A stretch of 37,300 nt of DNA from NCBI GenBank assembly GCA_025934255.1, contig JAICYJ010000026.1, positions 1-37,300 on the forward strand, given 5' to 3'. The position numbers and the translations under genes are program-made. The DNA is from Thermoleophilia bacterium (lineage in GTDB: Bacteria > Actinomycetota > Thermoleophilia > Gaiellales > JAICJC01). Positions 8,051 to 15,298 of this stretch are shown here, piece by piece (positions within the stretch are counted from its first letter, which is position 1; each line of letters begins with the position of its first letter). The notes below the pieces were generated by a model that was not told the origin of the DNA, did not search any database, and worked only from the letters and a program-made list of their open reading frames with translations.

Positions 8051-10291
8051 TCAGCCCGCCTTGCGCGAGCCGTAGGTGTAGCTCGCGACGAGCTGCGACA
8101 GCTGCCGGTCGGAGGCCGTCTCGCCCTGCGACGGCGTGCGGATCACCGCCTCCACCCGATCCGCGCGGCGCGGCACAGGCAGATCCGCGAGCACATCCTG
8201 GATGCGGCGGCAGACGGCTTCCACCTGCGAGGGCTCGGTGACACCGATCACGATGCCGAAGCGATCCTCCGACAACAGCGACAGCAGGTCGGCCTCGCGC
8301 AGCAGCGCATCCAGGCGCACCCGTGCCTCCGACACCACGCGCTCGGCCGAGAGCTGGCCGGCCCCCGCGCGGACGTTTTCGAATGCGTTCAGCTCGACCA
8401 CGATCACCGCCGGCTGCCATGGCCCGCTGGTGCGGCGCTGGTCGCCCGCGAGCCGCAGGGGCTCCGGCGGCGGCTCCTCCGCGACGTCAGCCCGCATGTG
8501 ATCGGCGACCACGCGCACCAGCTGCGACTCCAGCCGCGACAGCGGGCGCTCGCTTCCGATCGCCAGCCGCAGCGGATCGCTGCCGTCGGTGATCTCGATC
8601 CAGGTACCGGACGCCAGCCGGCCGCTGCACCCACGGACGCCCGGCCGCAGCGCCCGCGTGCACAGCTCGCGCAGCGGCTCGCCGCCGATCGGCGCGCCCG
8701 GCAGCGCCTCGTACTCAAACAGCTGCGGCTGGAACCGCAGCCACACGGCCCAGCAGGGCAGGCCGGCCGCCCTCAACGCCGCTGCCGGCGAGCCCCCATC
8801 CTCTACCACGGCCAGCGCGGCGGCGGTCCGCCGCCGCTCCGAGACGCCGGCGATCAACGCCCACGCCGATGCCAGCACCGCCCCGGACGCAAGCATCGGT
8901 GCCGGCCACGACGGCAGCCCCGGCACGCCGAATGCCACCAGCGCCAGCGCCGCCAGCGTCACCGTGACGGCACCGGGGCTGGCAAGGGCCGCCATGTCCG
9001 GCCAGGGCACCGTCGTCATCCTCGAGAACTCGTCGCGCAGCGCGTTCACCTGCGATCGGCCCATCACCTCGTTCGGGTCGCGGCCTTCGATCATGGCTGC
9101 GAACGCCGTCGCCACCAGCGGGTGGAACTGGCTGCCGGCCTTGTCACGAAGCTCGGCAACCGCCTCCTGGGGCGTCAGAGCCGGGCGGTACGCCCGCTTC
9201 GAGGTCATCGCGTCGTAGCTGTCGGCCGCGATCAGCACGTGCGCCTCGACCGGAATCTCGCTCTGCGACACCGCGTAGTAGCCGCGACCGTCGTAGCGTT
9301 CGTGATGCAGCTCGGCGTAGAGCGAGATCTGCTCGGCGAAGCCGAACGGCGACAGCAGCCGCGCAGACAGCCGCGGGTGGCTGCGGATCGCGCGCATCTC
9401 CTGGTCGGTCAGCCGGCCCTCCTTGGACAACGTGGCGACGTCGATCGCGACCTTGCCGAGGTCGTGGAGGCGGGCGGCATCGACCAGGCGGCGGGACTCA
9501 CGATCCGGCAGCCCGATCGCGCCGGTGAAGCGGTCGACCAGCGCGGCCACCCGCTCGGAGTGCTGGGTGGTGAGCGGGTCGCGCTCGTCGACCACCGCGG
9601 CCAGTGCGTCCAGCGCGTCCTTGGTCTCGCTCTTCAGGCGCTCGTAGCTGGCCTGTGCCTTGTAGAGCGCGGCCAACAGCGGCACCAGGAAGGGCAGCAT
9701 CGCCCAGCGCTCGCGGTTGTATCCATAGGCCAGCAGCACGCCCAGGCAGCCCTCGCCGATGCTCTGGCCGAACGAGTCGCGCAGGTTGTCGCGGAGCGCT
9801 CGGCGGAACGAGGCGTGCATCATCGAGACGGCACCCGAGAAGATCGCCTCGTTGACGACCAGGCGCGTTGCCACCAGCGCCACCAGCGGCAGCACCTTGG
9901 AGGGCACGACCGTGCCGACCGTGCCGCCAGTTGCCTCGTAGGCGAGGCCGGCCGTCCAGGCGGCCGTGCCGAACATGGCGGAGTTGAGCAGGATGAAGTG
10001 GGTGCGGCGGGAGCGGATGCCATCCACCAGCACGACCGCAACGGCCGCGATCGTTGCCGCGGCAACCGGGCCGAACAGAACGGCGGCGGCCAGGTGCGCG
10101 ACCGCCGAGAAGCCGATCGTGTTGTCCTGCTTGCGCACGCCGATCGCCTCCACGGCGATGGCCAGGCCGAGCAGCGGCGCCAGCTGCGTGGGGTGCAGGC
10201 TGCCGAGCGCACCGGTCATGAGCGCAGCGAGCAGGCCCAGCCAGAAGAGGGACGAGATCGCGTAGATGTAGGTGCGGAGCGAGCGGTTCAC
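8051..10291 (-). CDS. Membrane HD-GYP phosphodiesterase with degenerate GGDEF domain
   Basis: A protein of 746 aa from a GTG at 10291; a longer frame to ATG 10339 adds 16 residues that look non-coding, and neither start has a clear ribosome binding site. About seven N-terminal helices are followed by an HD-GYP domain (HSERV; RLHDLGKVAI; SHPRLSARLL; HHERYDGRGYY; AADSYDAMTSKRAYRP). These residues bind the metal centre that hydrolyses cyclic di-GMP to pGpG or GMP; the final Pro of HHExxDGxGYP is Tyr here. Two more helices and a less clear region lead to a C-terminal GGDEF-like fold in which the active loop reads LSEDRFG. It is therefore unable to make c-di-GMP but could bind nucleotide. The gene pairs with the MFS fusion one base downstream. 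Cyclic di-GMP turnover is known for the family; the sensed signal is unknown. Confidence 0.87.
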   Translation of the reverse strand: MNRSLRTYIYAISSLFWLGLLAALMTGALGSLHPTQLAPLLGLAIAVEAIGVRKQDNTIGFSAVAHLAAAVLFGPVAAATIAAVAVVLVDGIRSRRTHFILLNSAMFGTAAWTAGLAYEATGGTVGTVVPSKVLPLVALVATRLVVNEAIFSGAVSMMHASFRRALRDNLRDSFGQSIGEGCLGVLLAYGYNRERWAMLPFLVPLLAALYKAQASYERLKSETKDALDALAAVVDERDPLTTQHSERVAALVDRFTGAIGLPDRESRRLVDAARLHDLGKVAIDVATLSKEGRLTDQEMRAIRSHPRLSARLLSPFGFAEQISLYAELHHERYDGRGYYAVSQSEIPVEAHVLIAADSYDAMTSKRAYRPALTPQEAVAELRDKAGSQFHPLVATAFAAMIEGRDPNEVMGRSQVNALRDEFSRMTTVPWPDMAALASPGAVTVTLAALALVAFGVPGLPSWPAPMLASGAVLASAWALIAGVSERRRTAAALAVVEDGGSPAAALRAAGLPCWAVWLRFQPQLFEYEALPGAPIGGEPLRELCTRALRPGVRGCSGRLASGTWIEITDGSDPLRLAIGSERPLSRLESQLVRVVADHMRADVAEEPPPEPLRLAGDQRRTSGPWQPAVIVVELNAFENVRAGAGQLSAERVVSEARVRLDALLREADLLSLLSEDRFGIVIGVTEPSQVEAVCRRIQDVLADLPVPRRADRVEAVIRTPSQGETASDRQLSQLVASYTYGSRKAG

Positions 10292-10438
10292 GGGACGATT
10301 TGGGGAGTGCGGGACCAGAGGTGCACGTGCACAGCACATATCGGCAGCCGCGGGCGGCTACCCAAGCCGTAAACGCGCCCGGAAACGCCGACGAGGCCCA
10401 GCCATTTCAGGATGAGCCTCGCCGGAGCATTCGAGCTA

Positions 10439-10531
10439 CTAGTTACCGAACTTGTGACCTGCCCCCGATGCCACCACGAAGGCGGCGAGCAGAGCCAGCA
10501 AGTATGCCGACCTTGTGAGTCGGTTTTTCAT
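10439..10531 (-). CDS. 30-residue single-helix membrane or secreted peptide
   Basis: An ATG at 10531 lies six bases after a strong AAGGAG. The product begins MKNRLTRSAYLLALLAAF, continues as a hydrophobic helix and ends in the short polar tail GHKFGN. The KNR-positive start and about 15 apolar residues fit a signal-anchor or small membrane peptide. An ATG directly abutting the ribosome binding site, two codons upstream, is too close to be used. It lies between the anti-sigma gene and the HD-GYP gene on the same strand. I do not recognise a family. The strong ribosome binding site makes translation likely despite the length. Confidence 0.6.
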   Translation of the reverse strand: MKNRLTRSAYLLALLAAFVVASGAGHKFGN

Positions 10532-10659
10532 GTACATCTCCTTGGGGGAGGGGTACACCGCACCTCTCATATGGGGGTACGGGCGGCCCTCGGTGCCACA
10601 CCCTTTCGGGTATGACCAACCCCAGACTGACGTAACTGGTGAAGCTGGAAACGTCGGTT
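10532..10659 (-). promoter_or_regulatory. Leader with GNRA-type hairpin before the 30-aa peptide
   Basis: On the minus strand this spacer contains ACCC-GAAA-GGGT (positions 10600-10611), a stem capped by a GAAA tetraloop. Pyrimidine-rich stretches then lead to the AAGGAG of the peptide. The structure could be an RNA regulatory leader, a processing site or a weak terminator of the sigma/anti-sigma operon. It does not match the class I c-di-GMP riboswitch consensus as I know it. Confidence 0.35.
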
Positions 10660-11226
10660 CTATGCCAGCGTCAGCACGGTCGTGCGGCTGCCGTCCGCAC
10701 GCTCGAGCGTGACCCAGCACTTCGTCCACGGCATGTCCCTGGGGATGGTGGTGTTCGCCACCACGCTGCCGCTCCCCGACGTATCGAACGCGACCAGCCC
10801 GGTCGGCTCGCTCGACCCATCCTGCATCCACAGCTCGTAGTAGCCGCCCTTGGGGGCAGGCGGCAGGCCGCTCACGTGCATCTGGACGTCGCGCACCGGG
10901 CCGCCGGACGAGCCGATGTCGACGACGGCGCTGGCGGATGCGACGCGGCCGGCCCCCTGCAGGTTCACGGAGCGATCGACGTGGAAGCTGCTGCCGCCCA
11001 CGCCGATCACCAGCGCGGCTGCTGCCGAGGCGGTGAGGACGGCAGCGGCCAGCACCAGCCGACCGACCCGGCTGCTGGGCCGCACGACCGACCGGATGTT
11101 GACCACGTCGGGCGGACCGAGCGCCTCGGCGCGAGCGATCGCGTGCAGGTGGGCGGGCGGGGTCGGAGGCGCACCCGCCTCGCGCAGCCGGTCCTCGATC
11201 TCGCTGATGTATCGCTCGTCGCTCAT
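10660..11226 (-). CDS. RskA-like anti-sigma factor
   Basis: A protein of 188 aa. Residues about 1-52 are a helical cytoplasmic part beginning MSDERYISEIEDRLREAG. One transmembrane helix follows (about 57-77, VGRLVLAAAVLTASAAAALV). The outside domain has the RskA C-terminal pattern GGYYELWMQDG, then TGLVAFDTSGSG, then WTKCWVTLERADGS. Such proteins hold an ECF sigma factor at the membrane and release it after regulated proteolysis. The cytoplasmic part has no HxxxCxxC zinc motif, as in other RskA proteins. The start ATG overlaps the stop of the sigma gene (ATGA at 11223-11226), which ties the two products in stoichiometry and function. Confidence 0.9.
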   Translation of the reverse strand: MSDERYISEIEDRLREAGAPPTPPAHLHAIARAEALGPPDVVNIRSVVRPSSRVGRLVLAAAVLTASAAAALVIGVGGSSFHVDRSVNLQGAGRVASASAVVDIGSSGGPVRDVQMHVSGLPPAPKGGYYELWMQDGSSEPTGLVAFDTSGSGSVVANTTIPRDMPWTKCWVTLERADGSRTTVLTLA

Positions 11227-11780
11227 GACACCACCCGTTCGTCGGCAAGCCGCTCGGCAAGTCGCGCGAGTCCGCTGCGGGTGCGCGTCTTGACAGTCCC
11301 CAGCGGGAGCGACAGGCGCTCTGCCACCTCGCTCTGGGACAGGCCGCTGAAGTATGCCAACTCGATCACCTCGCGCTCCCGCTCCGGGAGCGAATCGACG
11401 GCGGCGTGCACCTTGAACGCCTCCAGGCCGGCCGCGGTCCGCTCCTCGGGACCGAGGCCGGGATCGGCCTGGTCGGGGAGGTCGCCGACGGCCACGGGAG
11501 TGCGTGCCCGCAGGGCATCGGCGGCCGCATTGCGTGAGATTGCGAACATCCAGCCGGCACCGGAGCCGCGCTCGCGGCGGTAGCCGCGGGCCGCCCGCCA
11601 GACCGAGGCAAACGCCTCCTGCACCACGTCCTCGCTGCGGCCGGGATCGCCCACCATGCGACGCACGACCGCGTACACGGCGCGCGAGTAGCGGCGGTAG
11701 AGCACCTCGAAAGCCTCTCCGTCACGTCGTTCCGCAACCAGTTCCAGCAGATCCTCGTCGCTCAGAGCGGACAGGTCCAC
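11223..11780 (-). CDS. ECF RNA polymerase sigma factor
   Basis: A protein of 185 aa from a GTG at 11780. Region 2 spans FEVLYRRYSRAVYAVVRRMV and DVVQEAFASVWRAA, which contact the -10 element and core polymerase. Region 4 spans LPEREREVIELAYFSGLSQS and LSLPLGTVKTRT, the helix-turn-helix for the -35 element. The frame stays open to a GTG at 11849, but the extra 23 residues are atypical, while the 11780 start gives the usual DLSALSDEDLLELV beginning. There is no strong ribosome binding site for either. The overlap with the RskA-like gene makes it the partner sigma factor (SigK-type pair). The regulon is unknown; the downstream peptide, HD-GYP and MFS genes are candidates. Confidence 0.92.
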   Translation of the reverse strand: MDLSALSDEDLLELVAERRDGEAFEVLYRRYSRAVYAVVRRMVGDPGRSEDVVQEAFASVWRAARGYRRERGSGAGWMFAISRNAAADALRARTPVAVGDLPDQADPGLGPEERTAAGLEAFKVHAAVDSLPEREREVIELAYFSGLSQSEVAERLSLPLGTVKTRTRSGLARLAERLADERVVS

Positions 11781-11849
11781 GGCAACCAGCCTAGCCGCAA
11801 CGGGAACCGCGGCGCTGAGCGGTAGTCCTCTGGTGGCAACATAGGTCAC

Positions 11850-12169
11850 GTAAGGGAGTACGCACGTGCCAGGCGCTCGGTTTTGCGATGGTTGATGCGG
11901 ACCCGGACGGCGCCGCCAGACGGGCGGGGCCTACGCCCTCACCTGAGTCGCAGCGCGGCGTCGTCCCAGAACGCCGCGGAGCATGGCAGGTGGACGACGC
12001 CGCCCTGAGCCGCGAGATGCTTCCCGGCCGGACCACGGGCCCGGACGAACCGGCAAGGCCGGTGCGTCGCTGCGATCCGAGGAGCCGGGCAGGGGAGCAC
12101 GTGTTCACAGCATGCGGCCCTGGGGCGCGCCGTGCGATCCCCCGAAAGCGTGGACCGAAGCCCGATCGC
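11850..12169. other. Gene-free stretch with two strong inverted repeats
   Basis: No coding frame is convincing here. Positions 11951-11966 and 11992-12007 pair over 16 bases with one mismatch (CAGCGCGGCGTCGTCC against GGACGACGCCGCCCTG), leaving a 25-base loop. Positions 12049-12063 form ACCGGC-AAG-GCCGGT. The stretch follows the CBS-domain gene and precedes the sigma gene. The hairpins could terminate the XRE-CBS transcript, belong to a small RNA, or be an operator for the sigma promoter. No T runs follow. Confidence 0.5.
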
Positions 12170-12586
12170 TCAGGGAAAGTCGCTGCCCACGTGCGCGTCG
12201 TCGGGCAGCATCTGCAGCCCGGCACCGACCAGGTCGCGGATGCTGACGATGCCCACCAGCCGGCCGTCGTCGACCACGGGGATGTGGCGGAACCGGCGCT
12301 CGCTCATGATCTGCGCGGCCTCGCTGGGGGCGTGGTCAGATGGCAACGTCATCGGGTCGGGGGTCATGTAGGTCTGCACCAGACCGTCGTCGGGCTGCTC
12401 GCCGTCGGCGACCGCGCGCAGCAGGTCGCGCTCGGTGAAGATGCCCGCGATGCGGCCCCCGTCCACCACCACGGCGGCGCCCACGTTGCGGCCACGCATG
12501 ACCCGCGCCGCCTCCCGGAGCGATATCTCCGCCGGGACCGTCAGCACGTCGTCGCTGGTCATGAAGTCGCGCAACGTCACTCCCAT
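12170..12586 (-). CDS. Two-CBS-domain protein
   Basis: A protein of 138 aa made of a CBS pair. The first domain spans about residues 7-60 (LRDFMTSDDVLTVPAEISLR, then GAAVVVDGGRIAGIFTERDLL) and the second about 70-125 (YMTPDPMTLPSDH, then RHIPVVDDGRLVGIVSIRDL). CBS pairs bind adenine nucleotides and act as energy sensors, but this stand-alone copy has no attached enzyme. The ATG at 12586 follows AGGGAGGA at suitable spacing; a longer frame upstream is cysteine-rich and implausible. It lies 13 bases after the XRE regulator on the same strand, so the two probably form an operon. Confidence 0.9.
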   Translation of the reverse strand: MGVTLRDFMTSDDVLTVPAEISLREAARVMRGRNVGAAVVVDGGRIAGIFTERDLLRAVADGEQPDDGLVQTYMTPDPMTLPSDHAPSEAAQIMSERRFRHIPVVDDGRLVGIVSIRDLVGAGLQMLPDDAHVGSDFP

Positions 12587-12599
12587 GAAGCCGTCCTCC

Positions 12600-12929
12600 C
12601 TACTCGGTGGTCGCGTCGCGCAGGCGCATCTCGAGCAGCAGCTCGGCGTCGAGGGCATCCGCGATCCGCATCAACGTGTCAAGCTTGGGCGGCCGGCCGC
12701 CACGCTCGAGGCGGGCGATCGCCGACTGCGTGGTGCCGCACAGGATCGCGAGCTCCTGCTGGCTCATCCCCCGCTCCTGCCGGTTGCGGGCCACCATGCG
12801 CCCGACGTCCGCGAAGCGGCGCTCGTGATCGCGGCCGATCGCCTCCGATCGCTTGCGGATCCCGTCTCGCATCCGCTCGAGCGTCTGGGCGGTGAGTCGC
12901 TGCCGCTGGGCGTGGGGCTGGCTCGACAT
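12600..12929 (-). CDS. XRE-family helix-turn-helix regulator
   Basis: A protein of 109 aa. The N-terminal 45 residues are charged and helical. Residues about 46-100 form a Cro/XRE helix-turn-helix (MVARNRQERGMSQQELAILC, then TTQSAIARLERGGRPPKLDT, then LMRIADALDAEL), which binds DNA as a dimer. The layout resembles antitoxin-type XRE proteins, but no toxin gene is next to it; the neighbour is a CBS protein. It is divergent from proB with a gap of about 60 bases, so it may control its own operon and possibly proBA. Confidence 0.88.
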   Translation of the reverse strand: MSSQPHAQRQRLTAQTLERMRDGIRKRSEAIGRDHERRFADVGRMVARNRQERGMSQQELAILCGTTQSAIARLERGGRPPKLDTLMRIADALDAELLLEMRLRDATTE

Positions 12930-12990
12930 GTCTCGTAGTCTATCGCACGTGCGCTATCGCGCCAGCGCCATTCGTGTTCCGTATCCTGCC

Positions 12991-14058
12991 GTGATCAGCC
13001 GCCCCGCCGTCATCGTCAAGATCGGATCGAGCACCCTGGTCGATGCCAGGGCGCGCGCCCGCCCGCGCGTGTTCGCCCAGGTCGCCGCCGACGTGGCGGC
13101 ACTGACCGGCGCCGGCACACCGGTGGTGCTGGTCAGCTCCGGCGCGATCGCGATGGGCCTGGGCTCGCTCGGGCGCGAGCAGCGGTCGCGGCGCCTGCCC
13201 GAGCTGCAGGCGGCGTCGGCGATCGGCCAGTCGCTGCTGCTGCGCCGCTGGGAGGCGGCGCTCGGCCGCAAAGGCCTGCGCTGCGCCCAGGTGCTGCTGA
13301 CGGTCGGCGACATCCACCGCCGCGACGGCTACCTGAACGCACGACGCACGCTGGAGACGCTGCTGCGCTGGGGAAGGGTGCCGGTCGTCAACGAGAACGA
13401 CTCGACCGCCACCGACGAGATCACCTTCGGCGACAACGACGCGCTGGCAGCTCAGGTGGCGGTGCTGCTGAAGGCGCGACTGCTGGTGCTGCTGACCGAT
13501 ATCGACGGCCTGCACGACCGCGATCCGCGGCGCCCCGACGCGGTGCCGATCGCCGAGGTCGACGACCACCGGCTGCTGGAACGGCTCGAGCTGGACAGCG
13601 GCCGCAGTTCGTGGGGGTCGGGCGGGATGCGCTCGAAGCTGGTCGCGGCCGAGATGGCCAGCACCGGCGGCGTGGCGGCCGTGATCGCCTCCGGCCACCG
13701 GCCCGGCGCGCTGGCGGCAGCGGCGGCCGGCGCCGCCGGCGGCACCCGCTTCAAGCCCGACCCGCGCCCGCTCTCCGCCTACAAGCTGTGGGTACGCTAC
13801 GGCAAGCCGGTGCACGGGCGGCTCGAGGTGGACGCCGGCGCCAGGCGCGCCGTTGTCGGGAACGGCACCAGCCTGCTGGCGGTCGGCCTGCTGGCGGTGG
13901 AGGGCACGTTCGCGGCCGGCGATGCGGTGCACATCTGCCGGTCGGGCGAGCCATTCGCGGTGGGCATCTCGCGCTACGCGGCGGCCGACCTGCGGCAGCT
14001 GGTGGGCACACGTGGGGTCGATGAAGCGGTGCACCGCGATAACCTTGTGGTGCTGTGA
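12991..14058 (+). CDS. proB: Glutamate 5-kinase
   Basis: A protein of 355 aa. It phosphorylates glutamate to glutamyl-5-phosphate, the first step of proline synthesis. The amino-acid-kinase domain shows VIVKIGSSTLV at the start, VVLVSSGAIAMGLG, VPVVNENDSTATDEITFGDN and LLVLLTDIDGLHDRDP, with GSGGMRSKLVAAEMA near residue 210. A PUA domain fills the last 80 residues (KLWVRYGKPVHGRLEVDAGA). The GTG at 12991 is the start that gives a standard N-terminus. TATCCT at 12982-12987 is too close to it to be a usable -10, and a GTG at 12949 is an alternative. The stop overlaps the proA start (GTGA). Confidence 0.95.
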   Translation: MISRPAVIVKIGSSTLVDARARARPRVFAQVAADVAALTGAGTPVVLVSSGAIAMGLGSLGREQRSRRLPELQAASAIGQSLLLRRWEAALGRKGLRCAQVLLTVGDIHRRDGYLNARRTLETLLRWGRVPVVNENDSTATDEITFGDNDALAAQVAVLLKARLLVLLTDIDGLHDRDPRRPDAVPIAEVDDHRLLERLELDSGRSSWGSGGMRSKLVAAEMASTGGVAAVIASGHRPGALAAAAAGAAGGTRFKPDPRPLSAYKLWVRYGKPVHGRLEVDAGARRAVVGNGTSLLAVGLLAVEGTFAAGDAVHICRSGEPFAVGISRYAAADLRQLVGTRGVDEAVHRDNLVVL

Positions 14059-15257
14059 GCAGCACCATCACATCACAGGGAGTGGCTGCGCGGGCGCGCG
14101 AGGCGGCCCGTGCCCTCGCACCGCTCGGCCGCGCCGAGAAGGACCAGGCGCTGGCGGCGGTGGCTGCTGCGATCGGGGAGCGGCGCGAGCAGCTGGTCGC
14201 GGCCAACCGGCTCGACCTGGCGGCGGCCGATGGCGAGCGCCCGGCGATCCGCGACCGGCTGACCCTGGACGACGCCCGCACCGATGCACTGTCCGCCGCC
14301 GTCCTCGACATCGCCGCGCTGCCCGACCCGTCCGGCGCGGTGCTGCGCACCCAGACGCTGGAGAACGGCCTGCGCCTGACCAAGCTGCGCGTGCCGCTGG
14401 GCGTCGTCCTGATCGTCTACGAGGCCCGGCCGAACGTGACCGTGGACGCGGCCATGCTGTGCCTGAAGGCAGGCAACGCCTGCATCCTGCGCGGCTCGCG
14501 GCTGGCCGAGCACACCAACCGGGCGCTGGCCGAGCTGATGCGCGAGACGCTGTCCGCAGCCGGGCTGCCGGCCGACGCCGTGCAGCTGCTGGGCAGCGAC
14601 CGCGCCGAGCTGAACAGCCTGCTGGCTGATCCCACCGCGGCCGACGTGGTGATCCCCCGCGGCGGTGAGGAGCTGAAGAAGTTCCTGTTGGAGACGTCGC
14701 GGATCCCGGTGCTGGCTGCGGCCGGCGGCAACTGCCACGTCTACATCGACGCGGCGGCCGACCCGGCCAGGGCGATCGCCATCACGGTCAACGCCAAGGT
14801 GCAGCGGCCGGGCGTGTGCAACGCCGCCGAGACGGTGCTGGTGCACCGCGACCAGGAGCAGCTGGTCGGCCCGCTGACCGAGGCGCTGGCGGCGGAGGGC
14901 GTCGAGGTGCTCGATGGTGAGGCCGCCTGGGCGACCGAGTTCCTCGACATGAAGATCGCCCTGCGGGTGGTCGACGATCTCGGTCAGGCGCTGGAGCACA
15001 TCGACCGCTACGGCACCGGACACTCCGAGGCGATCGTGACCGAGGACGCCGTCGCCGCCGAGCGCTTCACGCGTGAGGTCGACGCGGCCGCCGTCTACGT
15101 GAACGCGTCCACCCGCTTCACCGACGGCGCGGTGTACGGCATGGGCGCCGAGATCGGCATCTCCACCAGCCGGCTGCACGCGCGCGGGCCGCTGGGGCTG
15201 GAGGAGCTCACCACCACCAAGTACGTCGTGGTCGGCGACGGTCAGATCCGACTCTGA
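14055..15257 (+). CDS. proA: Glutamate-5-semialdehyde dehydrogenase (gamma-glutamyl phosphate reductase)
   Basis: A protein of 400 aa. It reduces glutamyl-5-phosphate with NADPH to glutamate semialdehyde, the second step of proline synthesis. The aldehyde-dehydrogenase fold shows VPLGVVLIVYEARPNVTVDA, LKAGNACILRGSR, the catalytic cysteine C255 in RPGVCNAAET, and GTGHSEAIVTED near the C-terminus. Length is close to the family norm. It starts with GTG four bases inside proB, giving a two-gene proBA operon. No proC is in the window; it must lie elsewhere. Confidence 0.97.
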   Translation: MSSTITSQGVAARAREAARALAPLGRAEKDQALAAVAAAIGERREQLVAANRLDLAAADGERPAIRDRLTLDDARTDALSAAVLDIAALPDPSGAVLRTQTLENGLRLTKLRVPLGVVLIVYEARPNVTVDAAMLCLKAGNACILRGSRLAEHTNRALAELMRETLSAAGLPADAVQLLGSDRAELNSLLADPTAADVVIPRGGEELKKFLLETSRIPVLAAAGGNCHVYIDAAADPARAIAITVNAKVQRPGVCNAAETVLVHRDQEQLVGPLTEALAAEGVEVLDGEAAWATEFLDMKIALRVVDDLGQALEHIDRYGTGHSEAIVTEDAVAAERFTREVDAAAVYVNASTRFTDGAVYGMGAEIGISTSRLHARGPLGLEELTTTKYVVVGDGQIRL

Positions 15258-15298
15258 GCGACGCAACCCGTGCGGGCAACCGGCCGTCTTACGCCACA

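Noticed and set aside
12982..12987. TATCCT as the -10 box of proB
   Set aside because: It ends three bases before the GTG, too close for transcription to begin at or before the start codon.
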